This document shows positions 38,846 through 47,555 of a stretch of DNA of 64,000 bases, one piece after another. The notes beneath the pieces are model-generated. The model did no database searches and had not been told where the DNA came from. It saw only the letters and a list, made by a program, of their open reading frames with translations. The DNA comes from Acidiphilium acidophilum (lineage in GTDB: Bacteria; Pseudomonadota; Alphaproteobacteria; Acetobacterales; Acetobacteraceae), in contig NZ_JAWXYB010000018.1 of NCBI RefSeq assembly GCF_033842475.1, positions 620,001-684,000 of the forward strand, in the 5' to 3' direction. The position numbers and the translations under genes are program-made. How positions within the stretch are numbered: the first letter of the stretch is position 1; each line of letters starts with the position of its first letter.

Positions 38846-39700
38846 TCACCGTCCCACCAGGCGGCGGGCGATGGCGGCGACGCTGGTTGCGGCGTCGGAA
38901 TTGGGAAACTGCCCGATCAGCAATTGCTGGCTGCGGATCGCATCGGCCACCCGTTCGTCCAGCCCGATAATGCCGAGCAGCGGCGGGTCGATCCGGAGGA
39001 ACCCGCGCGCCGCCCGCGCCAGCGCCGCATGCGCCCGCCGCCCGGCGGTATCCGACCGCGCCTGATTGACCACGATCCGCGCATCGACCGTGAGGCCCGC
39101 CGCGCTGCGATCGCGCTTGAGCAGTTTGAGCACGGCATAGGCGTCGGTCAGGCTCGAAGGGTCCTCGGTCGTGATCAATGCCACGATGTCGGCATGGGCC
39201 GCGATCTGGCGTGTCGCGGCATCGACCCCGGTGCCGAGATCGAACAGCACCCAGTCATACCCCGCCGCCACCTTGGCGAGCCGTGCCAGCACATCCGCGA
39301 TCATCGTGGCCGACACCCCGGCCAGCGCCCCTGAGCCCGAGCGCCCGGCGATCAGATCGAAACCGCCGCTCTCGATCGGGACGATGCATTGCGCGAGGTC
39401 GGCCCCGTCGCGGATCACCGCACCCAGATCCTGCCGGGGCAGGTGGCCGATCTGGATGTCGGCATTGGCGAGCCCGAAATCGGCGTCGAACACCAGCACG
39501 CGCTTGCGGCGATGGCTGAGCGCCTGTGCGAGGGTCAGGCTCAGCCAGGTCTTGCCGACGCCGCCTTTGCCGGACGCCAGAGCGACCCGGCGCGGCTGCG
39601 GCCCCGATGCGGGAGCCGGTCCCGCATCCTCTGTGCCGACCAGGGTCGCGATGAATGAGGGGTCCGCTGTCGCACCGCCCATCTCACGCTGCATGGGCAT
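38846..39700 (-). CDS. flhG: MinD/ParA-like ATPase FlhG (FleN)
   Basis: FlhG is a MinD-type ATPase that limits flagellar number and counteracts FlhF. The deviant Walker A motif SGKGGVGKT is present, with VFDADFGLANADIQIG (the typical 'NVDI-like' sequence), LFDLGTGVD as Walker B, and ALITTEDPSSLTDAYAVLKLL. The 284 residues include an N-terminal extension of about 40 residues. Its 5' end overlaps flhF by 17 bases, and it is the last gene of the flagellar operon. Confidence 0.92.
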   Translation of the reverse strand: MPMQREMGGATADPSFIATLVGTEDAGPAPASGPQPRRVALASGKGGVGKTWLSLTLAQALSHRRKRVLVFDADFGLANADIQIGHLPRQDLGAVIRDGADLAQCIVPIESGGFDLIAGRSGSGALAGVSATMIADVLARLAKVAAGYDWVLFDLGTGVDAATRQIAAHADIVALITTEDPSSLTDAYAVLKLLKRDRSAAGLTVDARIVVNQARSDTAGRRAHAALARAARGFLRIDPPLLGIIGLDERVADAIRSQQLLIGQFPNSDAATSVAAIARRLVGR

Positions 39701-40568
39701 GACCCGCCGGCCGGTTGTGGTCGAGCAGGCGGCGGGCGAGAAACTGCGGCGTCATCGGTTCCAGCGCCTCGGTGATCCGTCCCGAGGTGCCGGCATGGCT
39801 GAAGACGAGCGGGGCGGCGGCGGCGGCGGCGACCATGCCGCCGAGCCGGCGGGTCAGGTCTAGCCGGGTCGGGATCAGCATGGTGGCTCCGGCGGCGTGA
39901 AACCGCTCGGCCATCTCGGCGCTGTCCTGCGCGTCCAGCCCCGCAGGCATCACCAGCGCCGCGACGCCCTGCACCTGATCGATCATGTGGCGAAGCGTGG
40001 TCATTTCCTGATCGTCGAAAGGGTCCATCCCCGGCAGGTCGATCAAGGTCGCGCTGGTCGGTCGCCGCCGCCGCGCCCGTGATCCACCCGCCTCGTGGGT
40101 CGCGGTATCGATGAAATCAGCGCGCAAAATCCGGCAGAGCGCGGCAAGCTGCGCCGAGGCACCGGCACGGTTCTGATCGGCGTTGATCACCGTCGGCCTG
40201 ATCCCGTCGAGCACCAGCCGGGTCGCGAGCTTCACCGTGGTCATGGTCTTGCCGGCACCCGGAGGCCCGACCAGCAATAACGGCCGGTTGAAATCGACCG
40301 CGCCGAACCGGAACGTGTCCGCGACCGCCCGGTCCGGCGGCACCCGCCGCAATCGCCCGGCCAGGTCCGCCGGCACCCGGTGGAAGGCGAGTGCCTCATG
40401 CCATTGCTCGCGATGATCGAGCGTCTCCTCGGGATCGACCGCGACGGAGATCTCGATCCCGACGCCGACTTTCCGGCTCTCCAGGATCAGGGCATCCGGC
40501 CCCATCAGCCGGTGGGCCTCGGTCAGGGCCGCGCGCATCGTGGCGGCGCGGATCAGCTTTATTTTCAT
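39684..40568 (-). CDS. flhF: FlhF-like SRP-family GTPase, divergent
   Basis: FlhF is an SRP-type GTPase that places the first flagellar components at the pole. The 294-residue protein is short for the family: a brief N-terminal segment (KIKLIRAATMRAALTEAHRLMGPDALIL), then the NG domain with G1 GPPGAGKT and a G2 reading ADQNRAGASAQL. G3 is degenerate (LIDLPGMD instead of DTAG) and G4 reads TRLDLT instead of TKLDE. It lacks the basic B domain. GTP hydrolysis may be altered. The position between flhA and flhG supports the name. Confidence 0.88.
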   Translation of the reverse strand: MKIKLIRAATMRAALTEAHRLMGPDALILESRKVGVGIEISVAVDPEETLDHREQWHEALAFHRVPADLAGRLRRVPPDRAVADTFRFGAVDFNRPLLLVGPPGAGKTMTTVKLATRLVLDGIRPTVINADQNRAGASAQLAALCRILRADFIDTATHEAGGSRARRRRPTSATLIDLPGMDPFDDQEMTTLRHMIDQVQGVAALVMPAGLDAQDSAEMAERFHAAGATMLIPTRLDLTRRLGGMVAAAAAAPLVFSHAGTSGRITEALEPMTPQFLARRLLDHNRPAGHAHAA

Positions 40569-42644
40569 CTACAGGGCTCCAAGGGTTCTGATCCGCGCAC
40601 GCGGAAACACTTCGGTCTGGGCAAGTACCGGCGTCGCGGGCTGCATCCGCTCGATGATGGCGCGCAGATGCGCCCGAAGCGCCGGGCTGGTGAGCAGGAC
40701 AGGGGTTTCGCCCTCGGCGGCGATCGGTTCGAATACCTGGGTGATCCGGCGCATGAGGTCCGAGAGCCGTCCCGGCGGCAAGGCGAGCTGGCGCTGATCC
40801 GGCGGGCCGACCAGCGCCTCGTTCAGCTCCGCCTCCCATTCCGGCCCGACCACCACGAGCGGCAGATAGCCGCGCGGGCCGATATGCGCATCGGTCAACT
40901 GCCGGGCCATCCGCATCCGCACATGGGCGGCGATCGCGGGGATGCCGCGTGTCTGCATCGCGCACGCCTCGTGGATTCCCTCCAGAATGGTCGGCAGATC
41001 GCGGATCGAAACCCGTTCGGCGAGAAGCGACTGCAACACCCGCTGCACCCCGCCCACCGTCAGCTGGCTGGGGATCAGCTCGGTCACCAGGCGCTGCTGC
41101 TCGCGCGGCAACTCGTCGAGCAGTTTCTGGGTTTCGGCAAACGAGAGCATTTCCGCCATGTTGTCCTTGACGATTTCGGTCAGGTGGGTGGTGAGCACGC
41201 TGGCGGGATCGACCACGGTGCAGCCCTTCGCCCGCGCCTGCTCGCGCTCCGACGGATCGATCCAGATCGCGGGCAGGCCGAACGCAGGTTCGGTGGTCCG
41301 CTCGCCCGGCAGGTCCGGCAGCGCGCCGTTCGCGGTCATGGCGAGCAGCTGCGTCGCGCGCAGCTTGCCCGAACCCGCCTCGATCTCCTTGATCCGGATC
41401 GAATAGGAATCGGCGGCGAGCTGCATGTTGTCCTGAATGCGGACCGCCGGGAGGATGAAGCCCATTTCGCCGGCGATCGCCCGGCGCAGGGATTTGATCT
41501 GCTCGGTCAGGCGCGGCGTGTCGCCACCGGCCAGCACCAGCAGCCCGTAGCCGAGTTCGAGCCTGATCTGGTCGATCTTCAGCGCATCGGTGATCGGCGG
41601 TTCGGCAGCGACTTCCACTGCCGTCTCAGGCAGGGTTTCCGCCGCCGGCGGATGGTTCCACCGGTACCACGAGGCCCAGCCGGCAAGGCCGGCGAGCATC
41701 GCGAACGGTATGAAGGGCAGGCCGGGCACCAGCGCGAGGGCGAGGGCTGCCGCCGCGACGATGCCGAGTGGCTTGGGCGAGCGGCTGAGCTGGGCGACCA
41801 GCGCGGTATCGGCACTGCCCTCGCCCGATCCCTTGGTCACCACGATCCCCGCCGCCACCGAAACGAGCAGCGAAGGGATCTGCGAGACCAGGCCCTCACC
41901 GATCGACAGCGTGGTGAAGGCCGAGGCGGCATCGTGGATGCTCATCCCCTTCTGCACCACGCCGATCACGAACCCGCCGACGATGTTGATCGAGGTGATG
42001 ATCAGCGCCGCGATCGCATCGCCGCGCACGAATTTGGCGGCACCGTCCATCGCGCCGTAGAACCCGCTTTCCTGTTCGAGCTCGTGGCGCTTGCGCCGGG
42101 CCGTGGCTTCGTTGATCGCGCCGGAGCTCATCTCCGCGTCGATCGCCATCTGCTTGCCGGGGATCGCATCGAGCGTGAAGCGGGCCGCGACCTCGGCGAT
42201 GCGGGTCGAGCCCTTGGTGATCACGATGAAATTGACCACGAGCAAGATCGCGAACACGATCAGCCCGATCAGCAGATCACCGCCCATCAGGAACCCGCCG
42301 AACGCGGCGATGACATGGCCGGCGGCATCGACGCCTTCACTGCCGTGCGACAGGATCTGCCGGGTCGAGGCGACATCGAGCGACAACCGCAGCAGGGTGG
42401 TGAGCAGCAGCACGGTGGGGAAGCTGGTGAAATCGACCGGCTTGCGGATGAACAGGGCGACCATCAGCACGAGGATTGCGATGGTGAACGAAAGCGACAG
42501 TCCGACATCGAGCAGGAATGGCGGCAGCGGCACGATCAGCACGGTGATGATGCAGACCACCGCAAAGGCGAGGCCGATATCCGAACCCGGCCGGAACCGT
42601 TTCATCTGCGCAATCACGGTATCGCGGCTGATGCTGGCACTCAT
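40569..42644 (-). CDS. flhA: Flagellar export gate protein FlhA
   Basis: FlhA forms the nonameric export gate of the flagellar type III system. The 691 residues have about eight N-terminal membrane helices (IGLAFAVVCIITVLIVPLPP onwards), the conserved cytoplasmic loop FTLDAIPGKQMAIDAEMSSG, and the cytoplasmic C-terminal domain (about 350-691) that docks chaperone-substrate complexes, with AGEMGFILPAVRIQDN and GCTVVDPASVLTTHLTE. The flbD stop overlaps its start by 4 bases, and flhF follows with no spacer at all. Confidence 0.98.
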   Translation of the reverse strand: MSASISRDTVIAQMKRFRPGSDIGLAFAVVCIITVLIVPLPPFLLDVGLSLSFTIAILVLMVALFIRKPVDFTSFPTVLLLTTLLRLSLDVASTRQILSHGSEGVDAAGHVIAAFGGFLMGGDLLIGLIVFAILLVVNFIVITKGSTRIAEVAARFTLDAIPGKQMAIDAEMSSGAINEATARRKRHELEQESGFYGAMDGAAKFVRGDAIAALIITSINIVGGFVIGVVQKGMSIHDAASAFTTLSIGEGLVSQIPSLLVSVAAGIVVTKGSGEGSADTALVAQLSRSPKPLGIVAAAALALALVPGLPFIPFAMLAGLAGWASWYRWNHPPAAETLPETAVEVAAEPPITDALKIDQIRLELGYGLLVLAGGDTPRLTEQIKSLRRAIAGEMGFILPAVRIQDNMQLAADSYSIRIKEIEAGSGKLRATQLLAMTANGALPDLPGERTTEPAFGLPAIWIDPSEREQARAKGCTVVDPASVLTTHLTEIVKDNMAEMLSFAETQKLLDELPREQQRLVTELIPSQLTVGGVQRVLQSLLAERVSIRDLPTILEGIHEACAMQTRGIPAIAAHVRMRMARQLTDAHIGPRGYLPLVVVGPEWEAELNEALVGPPDQRQLALPPGRLSDLMRRITQVFEPIAAEGETPVLLTSPALRAHLRAIIERMQPATPVLAQTEVFPRARIRTLGAL

Positions 42645-43996
42645 GCCGCGACGCCGTTATGCGGGGCGGGGATCGCCGCGCCATGGGCGGCGTAGTCGCG
42701 CAGCTTGTTGCGCAGGGCGCGGATCGAGATGCCGAGGATGGTCGCGGCGTGGGTGCGGTTGCCGAGACAATGGTGGAGCGTTTCGAGAATCAACCGCTGT
42801 TCGACATCGACCATCCGTTGCCCGACCAGCGAGCCGATCCGCGCATCGGGCATCGGGCTCTCCGCTGCGTTCGGGCTGACAGCGGTGTGGCCCTGTCGCG
42901 TGAGCGCGCCGATATCCTCGGCGCCGATCGCGCAGCCCGACGTGAGCAGGACAGCGCGGTGCATCGCGTTTTCGAGTTCGCGGACGTTGCCGCGCCAGGG
43001 TTGCTCGATCAGCCGCGCGATCGCGCCCTCGGTGAGATGTTTCGGGCCAACCTCGTTGAGGCGCGCGAAATGATCGACGAAGTGCCGCGCGAGCGGTGCT
43101 ATGTCGCCGGGCCGGTCGCGCAGGGCGGGGATCTGCAATGTCACGACGTTCAGCCGGAAATACAGATCCTCGCGGAACGTGCCGGCATCGACCGCGCGAA
43201 GCAGATCGCGGTTGGTCGCGGCCAGGATGCGGACGTCGACCGGGACGGGACGCTCGCCGCCCACCCGGTCGATCACGCGCTCCTGCAGGGCGCGCAGCAG
43301 TTTCGCCTGGAGGCGGATATCCATTTCGGCCAGTTCATCGAGCAGCAGCGTGCCCTGATGCGCGGCCTCGAACTTTCCGGTTCGCCGCGCGATGGCTCCC
43401 GAGAACGCGCCTTTCTCATGGCCGAACAATTCGGATTCGAGCAGTGATTCGGGAATCGCCGCACAGTTGAGCGCGATGAACGGGCCGCGCGCCCGGCGCG
43501 AGGCCTGGTGGATGAACCGGGCAAGCACTTCCTTGCCGGTGCCGCTCTCGCCGGTGATCAGGATCGAGGCGGTCGATTGCGCGACCTGTTCGGCCCGCGC
43601 GAGCAGGGCGGTCATTGCCGGGTCGCGCGCCACGAGGGCGGGCGGGCGATCGAGCGAGACGGCGGCGAGCATGGCGGCGATCAGTTCGGCATCGGGCGGC
43701 AGCGGCAGATAGTCCCGCGCACCGGCACTGATCGCGGCGACTGCGGCGTCTCCATCGTCCTCCGCGCCGGCGGCCACGACCGCGATGGTGAAGCGCTCGG
43801 CGGCGAGCTGGCGCATGAGCCGAGCGAGGTCGCGGCTGACGTCGCAGATGATCAGGTCGATCCGTGCATCCTGGCGCAGGACGCGCATTGCGATATCGAC
43901 CGTATCGGCCTGATCGAGCACCGCACCGCGCGATGCGGCGATGCGGGCGGCGATGCCCAGTTCCCCCAGCAGCGATCCGATGATGAGAATGCGCAT
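42641..43996 (-). CDS. flbD: Sigma-54-dependent flagellar regulator FlbD
   Basis: FlbD is the enhancer-binding activator of late flagellar genes and, in Caulobacter, a repressor of fliF. The 451 residues contain a degenerate N-terminal receiver-like domain (about 1-115, ending SAGARDYLPLPPD), the AAA+ domain (Walker A GESGTGKEV, Walker B LLLDELAEMD), and a Fis-type helix-turn-helix (THAATILGISIRALRNKL). The sigma-54 contact loop reads GAFSGA instead of the standard GAFTGA. Its place between fliN and flhA is the usual alphaproteobacterial one. Confidence 0.95.
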   Translation of the reverse strand: MRILIIGSLLGELGIAARIAASRGAVLDQADTVDIAMRVLRQDARIDLIICDVSRDLARLMRQLAAERFTIAVVAAGAEDDGDAAVAAISAGARDYLPLPPDAELIAAMLAAVSLDRPPALVARDPAMTALLARAEQVAQSTASILITGESGTGKEVLARFIHQASRRARGPFIALNCAAIPESLLESELFGHEKGAFSGAIARRTGKFEAAHQGTLLLDELAEMDIRLQAKLLRALQERVIDRVGGERPVPVDVRILAATNRDLLRAVDAGTFREDLYFRLNVVTLQIPALRDRPGDIAPLARHFVDHFARLNEVGPKHLTEGAIARLIEQPWRGNVRELENAMHRAVLLTSGCAIGAEDIGALTRQGHTAVSPNAAESPMPDARIGSLVGQRMVDVEQRLILETLHHCLGNRTHAATILGISIRALRNKLRDYAAHGAAIPAPHNGVAA

Positions 43997-44005
43997 GGCT
44001 GCCGC

Positions 44006-44374
44006 TCAGCCGCCACGGTCGGATTTGACGATTTCGGTCATGGTGATGCCGAGCTTGACATCGTCGATCATCACCACCTCGCCGCGGGCGATCAGGCGGT
44101 TGTTGACGAAAATATCGATCGGGTCGCCGACCTTGCGGTCCAGTTCGACCACCGCCCCCCGGCCGAGCTTGAGCAGCTGGCTGACCTGCATGGTCGAACG
44201 GCCGAGCACGGCGCTGACCAGGACCGGAATATCATAGACCGCTTCGAGATCGCGCGGGGTGCGCGGCGGCGTGTCCTCGGTGCCTGCCCGTCCGGGCGAG
44301 GCGGCGAGCGGCAGTTCCGCGAGGGTGCGGGGCTGGGCCGCGAGATCCGTCGGGTTCGTTAGTTCAGATGACAA
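44006..44374 (-). CDS. fliN: Flagellar motor switch protein FliN
   Basis: FliN builds the lower C-ring of the flagellar switch and assists export. The 122-residue protein ends with the SpoA domain: VYDIPVLVSAVLGRSTMQVSQLLKLGRGAVVELDRKVGDPIDIFVNNRLIARGEVVMIDDKLG-like order, seen in the sequence as separate conserved stretches. The likely start is a TTG at 44374, overlapping the fliG stop by 11 bases with GGAAG upstream; no ATG fits. fliH, usually found between fliG and fliN, is missing here. Confidence 0.92.
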   Translation of the reverse strand: MSSELTNPTDLAAQPRTLAELPLAASPGRAGTEDTPPRTPRDLEAVYDIPVLVSAVLGRSTMQVSQLLKLGRGAVVELDRKVGDPIDIFVNNRLIARGEVVMIDDVKLGITMTEIVKSDRGG

Positions 44375-45371
44375 GGTCGTCTTCCTTTCCTGTACCGATT
44401 TCGATTTCGCCCTGGGCGGCGAGGTCTTTCGCCGTCGCGACGATGGCGAGCTGTGCTGCATCCACGTCGCGCAGGCGGACCGGCCCGAGGGCCTCGATGT
44501 CGTCGCGCAGCATCTTTCCGGCGCGCTCCGACAGGTTGCGCATGAATAGCTCGCGGATGCGGTCCGACCCGCCCTTGAGCGCGATCGGCAGGCGTTCCTT
44601 TTCCACGGCGCGAAGCAGGGTCTGGACATCCTGGGGCGCGAGGCGGACGAGGTCGTCGAAGGTGAACATCAGCGACTTGATCCGCTGCGCGGCCTCCTCG
44701 TTGCGGGCTTCGAGGGCGGCGATCAGGCGGGATTCCACGTTGCGGTCGAACGCATTGAAGATTTCGGCCATTTTTTCGTGCGGATCGCGCTGGGCGCTGG
44801 AGGCGAGATTGGCCATGAAATCGGCCCGCAACGTGCGTTCGACATCATCGACCGCCTCGCGCTGCACGCCCCCGAGGGTCAGCATCCGTTCGACGATCTC
44901 GATCGCGAGCGGCTCGGGCAGCAGGGCGATGACGCGGGCGGTATGGTCGGCGGCGAGGCGCGAGAGCACCATCGAGGCGGTCTGGGGGTGTTCGTGGCAG
45001 AGGTAGTCGGCAAGGACGGATTCGTTCACCTTGGCCAGCTTGTCCCAGATGTTGCGCCCGGCCGGGCCGTACAGGTCTTCGAGGATCTGGTTGACCATTT
45101 CGGAGGGCAGCATGGCGCGGAGCATCCGCTCGGTCGCCTCCGCCGAGCCGGAGACCGCGCTGGTGCGCCCGAGACTCGACGCGAATTCCGCGCAGAGCTG
45201 GTCGACCACATCCGGCCCGATCTTGCCGAGGCCGACCATGGCGCGCGAGACCTCGCGGATTTCATCGTCCTTGAGCATCGCCATCAGCTTGCCGCCGTAT
45301 TCGTCGCCGAGGGCGAGCATCAGGATGGCGGTACGCTGGGCGCCGGAAAGTTGGCTGATCGCTTCGCTCAC
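44364..45371 (-). CDS. fliG: Flagellar motor switch protein FliG
   Basis: FliG couples the MS-ring to the stator and generates torque. The 335 residues show the N-terminal FliF-binding domain (SGAQRTAILMLALGDE), the middle domain with the EHPQT motif in CHEHPQTASMVLSRL, and the charged torque helix near the C-terminus (SDRIRELFMRNLSERAGKMLRDD). Start overlaps the fliF stop by 4 bases (45368-45371). Confidence 0.97.
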   Translation of the reverse strand: MSEAISQLSGAQRTAILMLALGDEYGGKLMAMLKDDEIREVSRAMVGLGKIGPDVVDQLCAEFASSLGRTSAVSGSAEATERMLRAMLPSEMVNQILEDLYGPAGRNIWDKLAKVNESVLADYLCHEHPQTASMVLSRLAADHTARVIALLPEPLAIEIVERMLTLGGVQREAVDDVERTLRADFMANLASSAQRDPHEKMAEIFNAFDRNVESRLIAALEARNEEAAQRIKSLMFTFDDLVRLAPQDVQTLLRAVEKERLPIALKGGSDRIRELFMRNLSERAGKMLRDDIEALGPVRLRDVDAAQLAIVATAKDLAAQGEIEIGTGKEDDLVI

Positions 45372-46927
45372 CGCGCTTCCTCCCGGCTGAGCCAGCCACG
45401 GATCACGGCAACGCTGTCCTCGGGGCTGCGGTCGATCAGGTCGACGATGGCGCGGATCGGGCTGTCCACCGGCTCAATGCCGGGGGCGGCGAGCATGGTT
45501 TGGCCCTCGGCGCCCAGCGCCGGGGTCGTGGCTTCCTTGTGCTCGGTGATCCGGCGCACCATCGGGCGGAAGACGATCAGGAGGGCAGCGAGTCCGACCA
45601 GTCCCAGAATGATGAGGCGCAGCAGCGGGAGCACGAGGCCGCTGGCCATGACGCGCTCGATCAGCGTGCGGTGCGGCATCGCGAGGCCGGTGCCGGGCGC
45701 GGCGAAGGGCATCGACTGGACATCAACCACGTCGCCCCGCGCCTTGTCGTAGCCGATGGCGGATTCGACCAGGGTTTTGATCCGGGCGATCGTCGCCGCC
45801 GAGCGTGGCCGGTCGATCAGCTGACCCTTCGGTCCCTTGCTCGCGACATCGGCGAGCATGACCGCAATGCTGATCCGGGTGATTTCGGGGGTCGCGTGGA
45901 TGGTGTGCTTCACCGTCTGGCTGATTTCGTAATTGGTGGTCTGGTCCGATTTGGTTTCCTTGTCGGTCCGCTGCGGGGTCGCCTTGGCGGAGGTGCCGCC
46001 GGGGAGATTGTTGGCGACCGAGACGGTGTTGTCGCGGTTGGTGGTGCGATCGGACTGGGTGCGGCTCTGCTGCTGGCTGCGCACGACCTGGCCGTTGGGG
46101 TCGAAGCTGGTCGCGGTCTGGGCGGTGCGGTCGAAATTCATCGAGACCGAGGTGACCACCTTGACCTGATCGGCACCGAGGGCGGCATCGAGCATCGAGC
46201 GGACCTGATCGGTGAGGTGGCGCTCGGTATCGCGTTTGAGGCGGGCATCGCGGGCGTCGAGCATCGCGCCGTCGCTGCGGCCGGCCTGGGCGAGCAGGTC
46301 GCCCCGGTCATCGGCGATCGAGATGTTGTTCGGCTTGAGGCCGGGGACGGCGGAGGCCACGAGGTTGAGGATCGCATCGATGCTTTCGCGGTCGAGCGGG
46401 GCGGCGCCGGCGAGGGAGAGCATGACGCTGGCCTGGGCCGGGGCGGCGCGCAGGCTGAAATCGTCCTGGCGTGGCAGCACGACCTGGACGCGCGAGGACC
46501 GGATGCCGTGGATCAGGTCGATCGTGCGTTCGAGTTCGCCGTCGATCGCGCGGGTTTCATCGATCCGGTCGAGGAAGTCCGAGCCGGTGAGGGGGTTCTG
46601 GTGATCGAAGATGGCAAAGCCGCTCGAACTGCCGGCGGGGAGGTCGTGCTGGGCGAGCAGCAGGCGGGCGCGGTCGAGCGCCGCCGGTTCGACCATGATG
46701 GTGTGGCCATCGCCTGCGAGGGCGTAGCGGATATGGGCGGTGGTGAGCGCGGTGGCGATGTTGCCGGCGTCCTTGAGGCCGAGGCCGGCATAGAGGGTGG
46801 CGTTCGGGCTCGGGCCGCCGACCAGAGCGAGCATCGTCATCAGGGCGGTGACCGCGACGGCGACGGCGGCCATGGCACCGAGTTTGACCGGGCCGAGCGC
46901 GCGCAGGTTTTCGAGCAGCTTGTTCAT
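45368..46927 (-). CDS. fliF: Flagellar MS-ring protein FliF
   Basis: FliF forms the membrane MS-ring on which the basal body is built. The 519-residue protein has an N-terminal membrane helix (AMAAVAVAVTALMTMLALVG), the YscJ-like ring-building domains (LYAGLGLKDAGNIATAL and DRIDETRAIDGELERTIDLI), a low-complexity loop rich in Ser/Thr/Gln/Asn, a second helix (VLPLLRLIILGLVGLAALLI) and a C-terminal cytoplasmic tail that binds FliG. It is the first gene of the seven-gene leftward flagellar operon. Confidence 0.97.
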   Translation of the reverse strand: MNKLLENLRALGPVKLGAMAAVAVAVTALMTMLALVGGPSPNATLYAGLGLKDAGNIATALTTAHIRYALAGDGHTIMVEPAALDRARLLLAQHDLPAGSSSGFAIFDHQNPLTGSDFLDRIDETRAIDGELERTIDLIHGIRSSRVQVVLPRQDDFSLRAAPAQASVMLSLAGAAPLDRESIDAILNLVASAVPGLKPNNISIADDRGDLLAQAGRSDGAMLDARDARLKRDTERHLTDQVRSMLDAALGADQVKVVTSVSMNFDRTAQTATSFDPNGQVVRSQQQSRTQSDRTTNRDNTVSVANNLPGGTSAKATPQRTDKETKSDQTTNYEISQTVKHTIHATPEITRISIAVMLADVASKGPKGQLIDRPRSAATIARIKTLVESAIGYDKARGDVVDVQSMPFAAPGTGLAMPHRTLIERVMASGLVLPLLRLIILGLVGLAALLIVFRPMVRRITEHKEATTPALGAEGQTMLAAPGIEPVDSPIRAIVDLIDRSPEDSVAVIRGWLSREEAR

Positions 46928-46997
46928 CAGGCGCGAAACCCGGCTTTGCGGGGTCCGTGCGGCGGGGTGGAGAGCGGCATGGGTTCATCCTGCTATC

Positions 46998-47013
46998 GCG
47001 ACGATTTTGTCGC
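46998..47013. other. Short dyad upstream of fliF
   Basis: GCGAC (46998-47002) and GTCGC (47009-47013) form an inverted repeat around six A/T-rich bases, about 70 bases before the fliF start. It could be an operator or a leader structure; there is no direct support. Confidence 0.3.
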
Positions 47014-47047
47014 AGGGGCAGAATGACCGATGAAGGTAAGTATCCGG

Positions 47048-47512
47048 TTAACGCCCGGCAGAATTTGCCGGGTTGCGAAGATTTTTAAAGAAGCCGGTGA
47101 TCAGCTCGGCGCACTCCCGCTCGGCGACGCCGCCCACGATGTCGGGGCGGTGATGGCAGGTGGGATGGGCCAGAACCCGAGGCCCGTGCTCGATGCCGCC
47201 GGATTTGGGGTCGTAGGCGCCGAACATCAGACGATCGATCCGGAACAGGGAGATCGCCGCGGCGCAGAGCGGGCAGGGTTCCAGCGTGACGGTGAGGGTG
47301 CAACCCGGCAGAAATTTCCCACCTCGCCGCGCGGCGGCGGCACGGAGGGCGAGGATCTCCGCATGGGCGGTGGGGTCGGACCGCGCTTCGACCTCGTTGC
47401 CGCAGGCGGCGAGGATTGCGCCATCGGCATCGGTCACCACGGCGCCGACCGGGATCTCGCCGCGCGCGGCTGCGCTGGCCGCTTCGATCAGGGCGCGCTC
47501 CATCGGGGTCAT
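47048..47512 (-). CDS. tadA: tRNA-specific adenosine deaminase
   Basis: TadA deaminates the wobble adenosine 34 of tRNA-Arg(ACG) to inosine. The 154-residue protein has the zinc motifs HAE (His50, Glu52 in PTAHAEILALR) and PCPLC, the IPVGAVVTDADG entry and the C-terminal GFFKNLR. The ATG at 47512 is chosen; another ATG lies three codons later, and an extension to 47575 would overlap the divergent peptidase gene. Confidence 0.93.
   Translation of the reverse strand: MTPMERALIEAASAAARGEIPVGAVVTDADGAILAACGNEVEARSDPTAHAEILALRAAAARRGGKFLPGCTLTVTLEPCPLCAAAISLFRIDRLMFGAYDPKSGGIEHGPRVLAHPTCHHRPDIVGGVAERECAELITGFFKNLRNPANSAGR
47054..47072. other. CCCGGCA-N5-TGCCGGG dyad about 130 bases upstream of fliF
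   Basis: This perfect seven-base dyad with a GAATT centre lies in the last codons of tadA. It may be a 3'-end hairpin of tadA. Its distance and orientation relative to fliF also allow an enhancer-like site for FlbD; see the finding. Confidence 0.4.
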
Positions 47513-47555
47513 GCGCTCTCTTGCCTTGACCTCGGCAACAGGTCTAGCTCCGGAT

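Noticed and set aside
47047-47062. TTAA-containing stretch upstream of fliF considered as a CtrA site (TTAA-N7-TTAA)
   Set aside because: Only one TTAA half-site is present; the second half does not match at the right spacing.
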